NCBI RefSeq assembly: GCF_000719975.1
Contig: NZ_JOIJ01000001.1
Span: forward strand, 248,001-312,000
DNA: 64,000 nucleotides
Source: Prauserella rugosa
GTDB lineage: Bacteria > Actinomycetota > Actinomycetes > Mycobacteriales > Pseudonocardiaceae
Reading direction: 5' to 3'
Of this stretch, positions 34,839-43,173 are shown in pieces. Below the pieces are notes generated by a model. It saw nothing but the letters and a program-made list of their open reading frames with translations, was not told the DNA's origin and ran no database searches. How positions within the stretch are numbered: the stretch's first letter is position 1; every line of letters starts with the position of its first letter. A program made the translations under genes and the position numbers.

Positions 34839-36673
34839 CGGCGCCGCGCCCTCAGCCCTCGCCTGCGTGCACGCCGCTCCTCACTCCGTTCGTCGTGGAT
34901 CTCCTCGAGAGATCGACGCATCTCGTCCTCCTTCAGAATGAGCGGGTCACGCCGCAGATCCATCCACACCGCGACGCACAAACCGATCATGACGAAGACG
35001 AATGGTACTGCTATCAGAATCGTCAAATTCTGCAAACCCGACAAAGCGTCCTCACCACCGACGATGAGCATCACGGCGGCGACAGCGCCCATGACGACGC
35101 CCCAGAAGATCACGATCCCCTTCTTGGGCTCGACCGAACCGCGCTGGGACAGCGTTCCCATCACCACCGACGCCGCGTCGGCACCCGAGACGAAGAAGAT
35201 CGAGACCAGGATCATCACGATGATCGCGGCGGGCAGGAACCACGGCAGATTCTCGAGCATCGTGAACGTCGCGGCCTCGCTCGAACCCGTTCCCGCGATG
35301 TCGATGCCGTCCTTGGCCTGCATGTCCATGGCCGCGCCGCCGAAGATCGCGAACCAGATGAGGCTCACCACACTGGGCACGGCGATGACGCCGATGATGA
35401 ACTGCCGAATTGTCCGCCCACGCGAAATACGCGCGATGAACATGCCCACGAAGGGCGTCCAGGAAATCCACCAGGCCCAGTAGAAGATCGTCCAGCTCGA
35501 GAGCCAATCCTGCATGGCCTGGCCGCCGGTGGCACCGGTGCGGCCCGCCATCTCGGGCAGTTCACGGACGTAGTCGCCGATGGCGCCCGGCACCAGGTTG
35601 AGGATCATCACGGTCGGGCCGACGACGAGGATGAACACCGCGAGCACGGCGGCCAGCACCATGTTGATGTTGGACAGCCACTGGATGCCCTTCGCCACAC
35701 CCGACACCGCGGAGGCGATGAAGCACACGGTCAGGACCGCGATGAGGCCCACGAGCAGACCCGAGCCGGGCTCGTCGATCCAGCCGACCGCGCTGAGACC
35801 ACCGCCGACCTGGAGCGCACCGAGGCCGAGCGAAGCCGCGGACCCGAACAGCGTGGCGAAGATCGCCATGACGTCGATGGCCTTGCCGAGCGGGCCGTCG
35901 GTGTGCCGCTGGCCGAGCAGCGGCCAGAAGACCGAGCTGATGAGCTGGCTGCGGCCGCGCCGGAACGCGCTGTAGGCGATGGCGAGACCGACGACGGCGT
36001 AGATCGCCCACGGGTGCACGGTCCAGTGGAACAACGTGGTCGCCATCGCGGTGTGAATCGCCTGATCCGAATTGGGCGGAATGCCCGTTCCGGGTGGCGG
36101 TTCGGCGAGGAAGGACACCGGTTCGAACACGCCGAAGAACATCAATCCGATGCCCATTCCCGCACTGAACATCATGGCGACCCACGACGATGTGCGGAAT
36201 TCCGGTTTTTCGTTGTCCTGTCCGAGTTTGATACGGCCGTATCGACTGATCGCCAGACCGATCGCGAACACGACGAAGCCACTGGCGGTGAGCACGAAGA
36301 TCCAGCCGCCGAACGGGATCACCGCGTCGTAGAGGAGGGTCTCCGACACCGTGAGCAGGTTCTCGGGCAGCGCGACGCCCCAGACGATGATCGCCAGCGC
36401 CAGCAGCGCTGCCACGATGAACACCGGCCGGTCGGTCACGGCCTCTCTGTCCGCGGCCGACACCTCGGGGGTGTCCACCATGGGCCCTGCGGCCCCGGTC
36501 GCCTCGGGCGGATTCGCCTCGTCATGGCGGACTTCGCCGCCACCTGCACCGTCGTCACTCACTGCACCGGTCGCCTCGGGCGGATTCGCCTCGTCATGGC
36601 GGACTTCGCCGCCACCTGCACCGTCGTCACTCACTGCACCGGTCGCCTTGTCGGAATCGGGTTCTGTGGACAT
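34835..36673 (-). CDS. BCCT family betaine/carnitine/choline transporter
   Basis: The 612-residue protein has an N-terminal acidic extension of about 75 residues, then twelve membrane segments of the BCCT (BetP/OpuD) fold. The family box is near the middle: TIFYWAWWISWTPFVGMFIA followed by RISRGRTIRQFIIGV, with the Trp residues of the substrate cage. MMFSAGMGIGLMFFGVFEP forms the glycine-rich unwound helix. The C-terminal tail is Arg-rich, as in osmosensing BetP. It is first in an operon with a full ABC osmolyte system. The ATG at 36673 is preferred over the GTG at 36679, because the latter falls inside a hairpin that lies between the ribosome binding site and the ATG. The extension contains a 24-residue tandem repeat. 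Confidence 0.94.
   Translation of the reverse strand: MSTEPDSDKATGAVSDDGAGGGEVRHDEANPPEATGAVSDDGAGGGEVRHDEANPPEATGAAGPMVDTPEVSAADREAVTDRPVFIVAALLALAIIVWGVALPENLLTVSETLLYDAVIPFGGWIFVLTASGFVVFAIGLAISRYGRIKLGQDNEKPEFRTSSWVAMMFSAGMGIGLMFFGVFEPVSFLAEPPPGTGIPPNSDQAIHTAMATTLFHWTVHPWAIYAVVGLAIAYSAFRRGRSQLISSVFWPLLGQRHTDGPLGKAIDVMAIFATLFGSAASLGLGALQVGGGLSAVGWIDEPGSGLLVGLIAVLTVCFIASAVSGVAKGIQWLSNINMVLAAVLAVFILVVGPTVMILNLVPGAIGDYVRELPEMAGRTGATGGQAMQDWLSSWTIFYWAWWISWTPFVGMFIARISRGRTIRQFIIGVIAVPSVVSLIWFAIFGGAAMDMQAKDGIDIAGTGSSEAATFTMLENLPWFLPAAIIVMILVSIFFVSGADAASVVMGTLSQRGSVEPKKGIVIFWGVVMGAVAAVMLIVGGEDALSGLQNLTILIAVPFVFVMIGLCVAVWMDLRRDPLILKEDEMRRSLEEIHDERSEERRARRRGLRARRR
36495..36648. repeat. 72-bp exact tandem repeat in the BCCT gene
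   Basis: Two identical 72-bp units (36495-36566 and 36567-36638) plus a 10-base partial third encode a repeated 24-residue acidic unit (TGAVSDDGAGGGEVRHDE, then ANPPEA). The perfect identity points to recent duplication, and copy number may vary between strains. Confidence 0.95.
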
Positions 36674-36677
36674 AACC

Positions 36678-36705
36678 ACGCGCCGCGCTCACGGCGCGTT
36701 CTCCT
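36678..36705 (-). promoter_or_regulatory. Shine-Dalgarno separated from the BCCT start by a hairpin
   Basis: On the minus strand AGGAG (36705-36701) is 27 bases from the ATG at 36673, too far for normal use. A perfect 8-bp hairpin (ACGCGCCG, 6-base loop, CGGCGCGT; 36699-36678) lies between them. If it folds, about 5 unpaired bases remain, which would be a standard spacing. Confidence 0.5.
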
Positions 36706-36934
36706 TTCGCTGTCACCATTTCGACCGTCTACGCCCGTTCGGGTTAACACCTTAGAGGGTTCGCGAAAAATCGCGGATGGATCCCGGGCGTGCGTCACAG
36801 CCGCGGGACCACTCGGCAACCGTTCCCCATGTCGACTCGAACATCAACTGTTTCGGGCTTTCTCCCTGAATCTTTCCCGCTCCGGTTCCGGCATCCGGGA
36901 CCAAACTGGACGGAACTTCCGCGTCTCATAAGCT

Positions 36935-37507
36935 GTGGGCGTGCGCGCGCCGCGGTCCTCAGGTCGGGGCATGCCTCGGTCCCGGGGCATGCCCGGCCGG
37001 GTGATGCCCCTCTGCCGCGGGGTGCTGCTGGCTGGCCTGTCGGCGGCACTCTCCGTGACGGCTCACGGCACCGCGGGCGGCGGACTGCCGCATCCGGGCG
37101 TCACCGTCGTGCTGGCCTCGCTGATCGGGTGGATCGCGACGGCGACCGCCCACCGGGCGCAGGGCACCCGCGGCATCCTGCTCGTCCTGGGCACCGGCCA
37201 GCTGGCCACCCACGCGCTGCTGACCCTGCTGTCGGGCCACGGCGGCGAAGGGCCCGCCATGGTGGCGGGACACGCACTCGCCACGGCCGCGACCGCGGTC
37301 GTACTGGCCCGCGCCGAGGAGATGCTCGCCGCTGCGGCGGCCGCCACGAGGTGGCTGTGGCGTCCGGTGACGATCCTCGTCACCCTGCCGGCCCTTCCGA
37401 GCTCCCCCGCGCCCGCTCCACTGGCCTTGCCCACGGCCGCGACGGTCGTCACCGACGTGCTTCTGCGGCGGGTGCACGGCAGACGCGGTCCGCCCGTTCG
37501 CTCCTGA
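36935..37507 (+). CDS. Membrane protein upstream of the copper genes
   Basis: The 190-residue protein starts at GTG 36935 (later ATGs at 36971 and 36989 are possible). It has four or five hydrophobic segments: GVLLAGLSAALSVTAHGTAG, TVVLASLIGWIATATAH, GILLVLGTGQLATHALLTLL and a VAGHALATAATAVVLARAEE helix, with several His residues (HPG, TAH, GHGGEG, GHA). Small His-containing membrane proteins often precede YcnI/CopCD genes in actinobacteria. A copper-related role is inferred from the neighbours. It ends 91 bases before the ycnI-like gene. Confidence 0.65.
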   Translation: MGVRAPRSSGRGMPRSRGMPGRVMPLCRGVLLAGLSAALSVTAHGTAGGGLPHPGVTVVLASLIGWIATATAHRAQGTRGILLVLGTGQLATHALLTLLSGHGGEGPAMVAGHALATAATAVVLARAEEMLAAAAAATRWLWRPVTILVTLPALPSSPAPAPLALPTAATVVTDVLLRRVHGRRGPPVRS

Positions 37508-37598
37508 CCCCGCATGCCCACCCGCTCGCGCCCGCGAGCGGTCCGGACCACATCGCCCGCTCAGTGGGCGATCGCACGCACATCAGGAGTCATCCAGC

Positions 37599-38357
37599 AT
37601 GTCGACCCATCGATTCCCCACCCTCGCCGCGCGCGGTGGCGCCGTCGCGGCCGCGCTCGGGCTGACGCTCGCCGCAGGCGCGGGCGTGGCCTCCGCGCAC
37701 GTCACCGCCAACGTCTACGGCGACGCCCCCGAGAAGGGCGGGTACGGCGCGATCACCCTGCGCGTCCCCAATGAGGAGGAGCAGGCGGGCACCACGAAGA
37801 TCGAGGTGACCGTCCCCGCCGAGTACAAGATCAGCAGCGCGCGCACGAAGCCGGTGCCCGGCTGGGACGCGACGGTCGAGAAGAACGGCTCGGACGTGGT
37901 CACGAAAGTCACCTGGACCGCGTCCGACGGCAACGAGATCCCCGCGGGCCTGGACTCCTACCAGGAATTCGACCTGCAGCTCGGCGCGCTGCCCGCCGAC
38001 GCCGACACGATCATGCTGCCCACGAAACAGACCTACTCCGACGGCACGGTGTCGAACTGGAACCAGCCCCAGTCCGGCGACGCCGAGCCCGAACACCCGG
38101 CGCCCGTGGTCGAGCTGGCCGCCGCGTCGGGCGGGCACTCCCACGGCGCAGGCGGTTCCCACGGTGCGCACGGTTCGGGCGAGTCGGCAGAGGGCGGTCA
38201 CGGGGGCTCCGGTGACAACGCCGAGGCCGCCGCGAACGCGACCGACGACACGGCTCGGTGGCTCGGCGGAGCAGGCCTGCTGGTCGGCGCACTGGGCGTC
38301 GGGGTCGGCGCGGGTGCGACCCTGCGCGCCCGCAAGGCGGGAAAGGCGGACTCGTGA
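37599..38357 (+). CDS. YcnI-like (DUF1775) copper-binding exported protein
   Basis: The 252-residue protein has a signal peptide ending in GVASA, then mature His34 in HVTANVYGDAPEKGGYG. YcnI proteins bind copper through the free N-terminal His with a nearby Trp/Glu. The domain continues with ITLRVPNEEEQAGTTKIEVT and a Trp in VPGWDATVEKNG. A His/Gly-rich linker (GGHSHGAGGSHGAHGSGESA) and a C-terminal membrane helix (GGAGLLVGALGVGVGAGATL) follow. The His linker may bind further metal. Its stop overlaps the start of the copC-like gene (GTGA), so the two are co-translated. Confidence 0.88.
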   Translation: MSTHRFPTLAARGGAVAAALGLTLAAGAGVASAHVTANVYGDAPEKGGYGAITLRVPNEEEQAGTTKIEVTVPAEYKISSARTKPVPGWDATVEKNGSDVVTKVTWTASDGNEIPAGLDSYQEFDLQLGALPADADTIMLPTKQTYSDGTVSNWNQPQSGDAEPEHPAPVVELAAASGGHSHGAGGSHGAHGSGESAEGGHGGSGDNAEAAANATDDTARWLGGAGLLVGALGVGVGAGATLRARKAGKADS

Positions 38358-38968
38358 CGGCACGACAGGGCACCATCCCCACCGGCACCCCCAGCGGCAC
38401 CGTCTCAGGCGGCAACTTCAGCGCCGCACGTCGGCTGCTGGCCGTGGCCGGCGTCGTGCTGGCCACACTGTTGGCCGCGGCGGGGCCTGCGTCGGCGCAC
38501 AACACGCTGATCGAGTCCGATCCCGCCGAGGGCGCATCGCTCGACCGGGCACCGGACGAGGTCACGTTGACGTTCGACCAGCCGGTGCAGCGCGGCGCGG
38601 GTGACGGAGTCAACCAGATCGCCGTCACCGGTCCCGACGGCGGCCAGTGGCAGCGCGGCCAGGCGCAGGTCGACGGCACCAGCGTCACCACGGCGCTGCA
38701 CCCGCTCGGCCCGAAGGGCGAGTACGTGATCGGGTACCGGATCCTGTCCGCCGACGGCCATGCGGTCACCGACGAGATCCGGTTCACGCTCACCCAGCAC
38801 GGTCCCGGGGGCGACGAAGCACCCGGTCAGCCCGCCGACGCCGAGAACCAGGCCGACTCCGACACCGACGGTGGCGGAGTGCCGGTGTGGGTGTGGATCG
38901 TCGCCGCGGTCGCGTTGCTGGGTGTCGGCGTGACGGTGGCCCTGCGCGCCGGGTCCGGCCGCTCGTGA
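38354..38968 (+). CDS. copC: CopC domain copper-binding protein
   Basis: The 204-residue protein has a signal peptide and mature His49 (ASAHNTLIESDPAEGASLDR), then DEVTLTFDQPVQ and GYRILSADGHAVTDEIRFTL, where the second His/Asp copper ligands lie. These are the standard Cu(II)-site residues of CopC. A Pro/Asp linker leads to a C-terminal membrane helix (VPVWVWIVAAVALLGVGVTV) that anchors it at the outer face of the membrane. It is linked by GTGA overlaps to the ycnI-like gene before and the copD-like gene after. Likely role: handing copper to CopD for uptake or homeostasis. Confidence 0.92.
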   Translation: MTARQGTIPTGTPSGTVSGGNFSAARRLLAVAGVVLATLLAAAGPASAHNTLIESDPAEGASLDRAPDEVTLTFDQPVQRGAGDGVNQIAVTGPDGGQWQRGQAQVDGTSVTTALHPLGPKGEYVIGYRILSADGHAVTDEIRFTLTQHGPGGDEAPGQPADAENQADSDTDGGGVPVWVWIVAAVALLGVGVTVALRAGSGRS

Positions 38969-39975
38969 GCCCCACCGAGACCGCCTCGCGCCCGAGGGCC
39001 ACGGTCCTGACCGGCCTGCTGACCGCCGCGCTGGCGGGGTCGCTGGTCGGGTTCGCGCTGACCGCGGCCGCCCCGGTTCGTGGGGTGGCCGCGGCGGGCG
39101 AGGCGGTCTCGGTCGGCATCCCGGTGGTGCGGGCGGTGATGAACGTCGCCGCCGTGACGACCGTCGGGCTCGCACTGCTGCCGGTGCTGCTCGGCGGTGA
39201 GCGGCCGAAGTTGGCCGCTCCGGTGCTCGCGGCAGCGCGGCCGGTGGCGATCGGCTCGGCGGCGGTGTGGGCGGCGGCCGCCGCCGGGACGCTGCTGTTG
39301 CAGTCGGCCGAGTACCGCCCGACCGACCCGGACGTCGCCGGTTACGTCGCCGACGTCGCGGCAGGCAAGGCGCTGCTCCTGGTCGCCGCGCTGGCACTCG
39401 TGCTGGCCGGATTGAACGCGGTGGCGCTGTGGCGCGCCTCCGCCGTTCCTCCCGAGGTGTGCGTCGGACTCGGACTGTTCGCGCTGTTGCCGCTGCCGGT
39501 GACCGGCCATGCGTCGGGGTGGTCGTTGCACGACTACGCGACGATCTCCATCGAGCTGCACGTGCTCGCGGCGGTCACCTGGACAGGAGGCCTGGGTGCT
39601 GTCGCGGCCGTGCTGGCAGGCAACCGGACACTGCTGGCCACGGCACTGCCCCGGTTCTCGACACTGGCCACGGTGTGCCTCGTCGCGGTGACCGTCACCG
39701 GGGCGTTCAACGCGGTCGTCGAACTGGGCGGCAACCAGGGCGACTCGCTCCTCGGGCTGTTGTTCGGCACCTCGTACGGCGTGCTGATCCTCGTCAAGGT
39801 GTGCTGCCTGGCCGGGGCCGCCTGCCTCGGGGGCTACCTGCGGATGCGCCTGCTGCCCCAGGTGCTGCGGCACCGCAGAACGGCGCTCGCGACCTGGGCG
39901 ACCCTCGAACTGACCGTGCTCGGCCTCGCGTTCGGCTTCGCGGTGGTGCTGAGCCGCACCCCCGTCACCCCGTGA
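38965..39975 (+). CDS. copD: CopD family copper-transport membrane protein
   Basis: The 336-residue protein has about eight membrane segments and CopD-domain landmarks: SIELHVLAAVTWTGGLGAVA, with a His-Trp pair typical of metal passage. Others are TLATVCLVAVTVTGAFNAVV, GTSYGVLILVKVCCLAGAAC with a double Cys, and LGGYLRMRLLP. CopD moves copper inward together with CopC. It is the last gene of the copper unit, with a GTG start at 38965 that overlaps copC. Confidence 0.9.
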   Translation: MSPTETASRPRATVLTGLLTAALAGSLVGFALTAAAPVRGVAAAGEAVSVGIPVVRAVMNVAAVTTVGLALLPVLLGGERPKLAAPVLAAARPVAIGSAAVWAAAAAGTLLLQSAEYRPTDPDVAGYVADVAAGKALLLVAALALVLAGLNAVALWRASAVPPEVCVGLGLFALLPLPVTGHASGWSLHDYATISIELHVLAAVTWTGGLGAVAAVLAGNRTLLATALPRFSTLATVCLVAVTVTGAFNAVVELGGNQGDSLLGLLFGTSYGVLILVKVCCLAGAACLGGYLRMRLLPQVLRHRRTALATWATLELTVLGLAFGFAVVLSRTPVTP

Positions 39976-40130
39976 TCCACGACCACACCCGGACGCGCCC
40001 GACCGGCGCGGAGTAACGATCCGCCCGCCGCCGGCGATCAGTCCGACCGAACATCACTGTGAAACACCGCTTCGGGACCCAAACGCCGAACGGTCAGTTT
40101 CTGTCGCCGAATGAAGGCTCGTCGTCACCC

Positions 40131-41015
40131 TCAGCGGTAACGCGCCCACTGGCGGTGCACGTCTCCGGAACGCAGATCCGCGATGCGCCGGTGCAGTTCC
40201 GCGCGCACCCGGTCGTCGCGCCCTGCGATGGGCAGCACGCTCGTGGCGAGCTTGAGCTCCCGCACCGCGCGCAGCACCTCGAAGCCCTCCCACGTGGTGA
40301 CGTCGAAGCCGTAGCCGTCGGCCAGCGCGCGCTGCCACGACGGCGGGTCACCGAACCGCAGGCAGCCCACGGCGACGGGCGTGAGGTCCCACACCGGGGG
40401 TCCCGCGCACGCCGAGTCGAAGTCGCACAGCACGGGACCGTCGGGGCCGACGATGACGTTGCCCGCGTGCGCGTCGCCGTGCACCAGCGTGCCTGCCAGC
40501 GGAAACTCGAGCTTCGCCAGTAGCGCGTCGAGCTCGTCGCACCGGTCGGACAGGAAGGCGCGGTCGGACTCCGACAGTTCGGGTGCCGCCGCGATCCGGA
40601 CCCGCACGTCCTCCAGCGGCGCCCACTCGGCCACGCCCTCCGGAGCGCCCGCGGCGTGCAGGGCGCGCAGGAGTTCGGCCAGCTCGGCCGGCTCGGCGCG
40701 CCTGCCCACGTCGGGCACGCGGTGCCACACGGTCGCCAGGTAGTCGCCCACACGCACCGGCTGGTCGACCTCGCCGACCAGGCGCACCGCGGGCACCGCA
40801 TGCCGTTCGAGATGCTTCGCGACCTCGACGACCTTGCCCACCCGATGACTCAACGCTGGCGTGCCCACGATGCGCACCACCACCGGCCGGTCGCCCAGGG
40901 CGTACACCGCGTTGTTGGTGAATCGCAGCAGCGTGGCACCGCGAGGGTCGGAATCGAGCCGTGCGCAGACGGCTTCGAGCAGGTCGTCGAAGGGGTCGCC
41001 GGCTAGGCGAAGAAT
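40131..41015 (-). CDS. Aminoglycoside phosphotransferase (APH) family kinase, start codon unclear
   Basis: The frame encodes an APH-fold kinase of about 290 residues: LLRFTNNAVYALGDRPVVVR in the N-lobe, then LVHGDAHAGNVIVG (catalytic loop) and VLCDFDSACAGPPVWDLTP (DFG-like metal site). Substrates of this family range from aminoglycosides to choline and homoserine, and this one cannot be assigned. No ATG, GTG or TTG occurs in frame between the preceding gene and the N-lobe. The first canonical codon, GTG 40907, would delete half of the N-lobe. The boundary given uses an ATT at 41015, which overlaps the XRE gene end; a CTG at 40982 is another option. It could also mark a mutation. Confidence 0.7.
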   Translation of the reverse strand: MLRLAGDPFDDLLEAVCARLDSDPRGATLLRFTNNAVYALGDRPVVVRIVGTPALSHRVGKVVEVAKHLERHAVPAVRLVGEVDQPVRVGDYLATVWHRVPDVGRRAEPAELAELLRALHAAGAPEGVAEWAPLEDVRVRIAAAPELSESDRAFLSDRCDELDALLAKLEFPLAGTLVHGDAHAGNVIVGPDGPVLCDFDSACAGPPVWDLTPVAVGCLRFGDPPSWQRALADGYGFDVTTWEGFEVLRAVRELKLATSVLPIAGRDDRVRAELHRRIADLRSGDVHRQWARYR

Positions 41016-42424
41016 GCGTTCATCCGTTCGACGAAGTCCCGGGCGTCCGGGTTGTTCGACCTGCGCGTGGCCTCCTGCTTGAGCGGCTGCATGCGCTGCT
41101 CGATGCGGGCCGACTTGAGCCCCTCGGCCGAGTCGAGCGCCTTGCCGCCGATCCGGACGCCGTGGTCGATGTCGCCGTCGATCATGTGGTTGGTGGCCAG
41201 CATGCCGAGGTTGAACACCTTGCTGCGGGCCATCTCGTCGTTGTAGGCGTCGATGGCCCTGGTCAGCGCCGGAATCGCGTACTTGGTGTGGCTCGGGTCC
41301 GCGGCCTGCGCGAGCTCGGTGTGCACCGTGCCGACCATGGCGTGGACGTCGGTCTCGGTGAAGAACTTGACCCACGACTCGGCGTTGGCCAGATCGGCGC
41401 GCGCGAACTCGTCCCTCGTCCTGCCCAGCAGCTTCACGGCCTGCTCGGCGTTGCCCATCATCGCGTAGGCCCACGCCTCGTTGGCACACAGCACGGCGAC
41501 CGCGAGTTCGGAGCCGGACTCCTGCGCCGCGATCTGGCCGAGCTGGAAGAGCTTCAACGCGTCGTTCGGCGCTTCCTGCGCCAGGTAGACGCGGCCCATG
41601 CGGTAGAGGATGTTGGCGACGAGCGGGTGGTTGTCACCCTGTTTGGCCAGGTTGAGCGCGTTGGCGAAGTGCCCACGGGCGGAGTCGATCAACCCGGTGT
41701 CGAACGACGTCCAGCCTGCGAGGCTGTGCAGGTCGGCCAGTGCGACGAACAGCCGCGACCGGACGACCTCGGTGCTGCTGGACTGCAACATCTGCTGCCC
41801 CCAGGACAGCTGTGCCACCACGGCGTCGCGGCAGAAACCGCCGCCGTACTGGTAATCGAGGGCGCGCAACGCTCTGGTCGCGGCCTCGACCTGCCGGACG
41901 TCGGTGACACCGATCCGTCCAGGCGCGGGGGTCCTTGCGGGGCTCGCGGCCCAGGCCTCCGCCGACGATCCGAAGACCGCGGCACCCATCGTGACCTGGG
42001 CGGCGTGCGCGAGGAACTTCCGCCGTTTCACGGACTCGTCCTCCTCAGCCTGCTGCTCGCCGGATGTTCCGGCGACCTGAATCTCGGTGGCCTCGTCGTA
42101 GGCGAGGCCCATGTATCCACGGGGGATGCCCAGACCGGTGGAGATCCTCGCCAGCACGTCGTAGGCCATGACCTGGCGGCCTTTGAGGATCTCCGAGACC
42201 TCGGACTGCGACTGGCCGGTCATCGCAGCGATCTGGCGTTGCGACACACCGTGCTTGCGCAGTTGGCGATAGACCTCGCTGACGTTGCGCACGGCGAGCG
42301 CGTCACGCATCTCCTTGCCCTCCCAGACCTGTGGGTCCAGGCGGCCCGGGGTGGCCTCGGATTTCTCCGGGTCCACACCGGCACCGGAGATGCGGGTGAT
42401 CGCCGTTTCGTCAGAGATGTCCAT
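41003..42424 (-). CDS. XRE-type regulator with internal Tat-signal-like segment and TPR-like domain
   Basis: The 473-residue protein starts at ATG 42424 behind GGAGGGG. Residues 45-108 form a helix-turn-helix (GVSQRQIAAMTGQSQSEVSE, ILKGRQVMAYDVLARISTG). At 133-160 there is an odd twin-arginine segment, KRRKFLAHAAQVTMGAAVFG ending in AEAWA, which looks like a Tat signal in the middle of the chain. The rest (about 180-470) is a TPR-like superhelix, with ANILYRMGRVYLAQEAPNDA and similar units. Such regulators are common in Streptomyces and Pseudonocardiaceae and often act with small divergent genes. The targets may be the genes at 42747 and 43174. Confidence 0.82.
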   Translation of the reverse strand: MDISDETAITRISGAGVDPEKSEATPGRLDPQVWEGKEMRDALAVRNVSEVYRQLRKHGVSQRQIAAMTGQSQSEVSEILKGRQVMAYDVLARISTGLGIPRGYMGLAYDEATEIQVAGTSGEQQAEEDESVKRRKFLAHAAQVTMGAAVFGSSAEAWAASPARTPAPGRIGVTDVRQVEAATRALRALDYQYGGGFCRDAVVAQLSWGQQMLQSSSTEVVRSRLFVALADLHSLAGWTSFDTGLIDSARGHFANALNLAKQGDNHPLVANILYRMGRVYLAQEAPNDALKLFQLGQIAAQESGSELAVAVLCANEAWAYAMMGNAEQAVKLLGRTRDEFARADLANAESWVKFFTETDVHAMVGTVHTELAQAADPSHTKYAIPALTRAIDAYNDEMARSKVFNLGMLATNHMIDGDIDHGVRIGGKALDSAEGLKSARIEQRMQPLKQEATRRSNNPDARDFVERMNAFFA

Positions 42425-42746
42425 GCGCCCCTCCACCGTCCTTCCGGGCGTCGTCAGCAGCGTAGGCACTTCACATTGAACCGCGCGAAAGTCGATTTGT
42501 GACCCCTGATCGGTTCTGCCGAACTCGATCGACCGCTTAACGGCCAGCCATTGCCGGTCGCCGCTGCCCGGCCCACCGAGCCTTCTTTCGTCGTTTGATT
42601 CATCGCAATCTAGTTCCCGAAGCGACGTGACCGCCCGAACACGGTCCGCGATCGCACGGGGTTCCAGCCGGATTCGTTCCAGCCGGATTCCCCGGGAGAC
42701 CGAGAACCGAACGCCGACGACCCGCCAGGACGGAGACGACGTGGAG
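42425..42746. other. Divergent intergenic region between the XRE regulator and the 42747 gene
   Basis: No gene is supported here. It must hold the promoters for both directions. A 15-bp exact tandem duplication (GTTCCAGCCGGATTC twice, 42661-42690) lies about 55 bases before the rightward start and could be an operator duplication or a slippage event. TTTCGTCGTTTGATT-like A/T-rich sequence near 42590 is a candidate promoter. Confidence 0.5.
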
Positions 42747-43160
42747 ATGGCATCCCAGGCACCGCACGGTGCGTCGCCACTCACGCCCGTGTCGTCCCTG
42801 TCCGCCGCACGGTCGTCGGCCGGTGGCGATGTCGTGACCGTCGGAGCGACCCCCGACTTCGACGGCGTCGGCAGCATCGACGGCGTCGACGCCCCGGTTC
42901 CCGCCTCCAGGAAGCACTTCTCCCCGGTCCCCACAGCCGAACGGCACACGCCGGACGGCCGCCGTCCCGAGGACGGTTCGGCCGTGTGGCGCGTGCAGTG
43001 CGGTGACCTCATCGGCCGCGAACGCTGCGTGACGGTGTACGTGGACAACGACGACGTTGTGCTGGTCGGCCCGCCCGGTGAAACGGCGCGACTGACCGGC
43101 ACCCAGCTCGGCCAACTCAGGGCCGCGCTCGGCGAAGCCGCCAAGCTGGCGGAAAGGTGA
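42747..43160 (+). CDS. Hypothetical protein with conserved C-terminal module
   Basis: The 137-residue protein starts at ATG 42747 after GGAGACGACGTGGAG. The first half is low-complexity and Ser/Pro/Asp-rich. The last 55 residues form a compact region, VQCGDLIGRERCVTVYVDND, DVVLVGPPGETARLTGTQL and GQLRAALGEAAKLAER. The two Cys are notable. The pattern resembles small DUF397-like companions of XRE regulators in actinobacteria, but the match is not exact. It diverges from the XRE gene, and the Cys-rich 43174 gene follows after 13 bases, so the three are likely one system. Confidence 0.6.
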   Translation: MASQAPHGASPLTPVSSLSAARSSAGGDVVTVGATPDFDGVGSIDGVDAPVPASRKHFSPVPTAERHTPDGRRPEDGSAVWRVQCGDLIGRERCVTVYVDNDDVVLVGPPGETARLTGTQLGQLRAALGEAAKLAER

Positions 43161-43173
43161 CGGTGACTTCCCA

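Noticed and set aside
36674..36934. A c-di-AMP (ydaO-type) riboswitch before the osmolyte operon
   Set aside because: I looked for the conserved core on the minus strand and could not find it; only the small start-proximal hairpin is supported.
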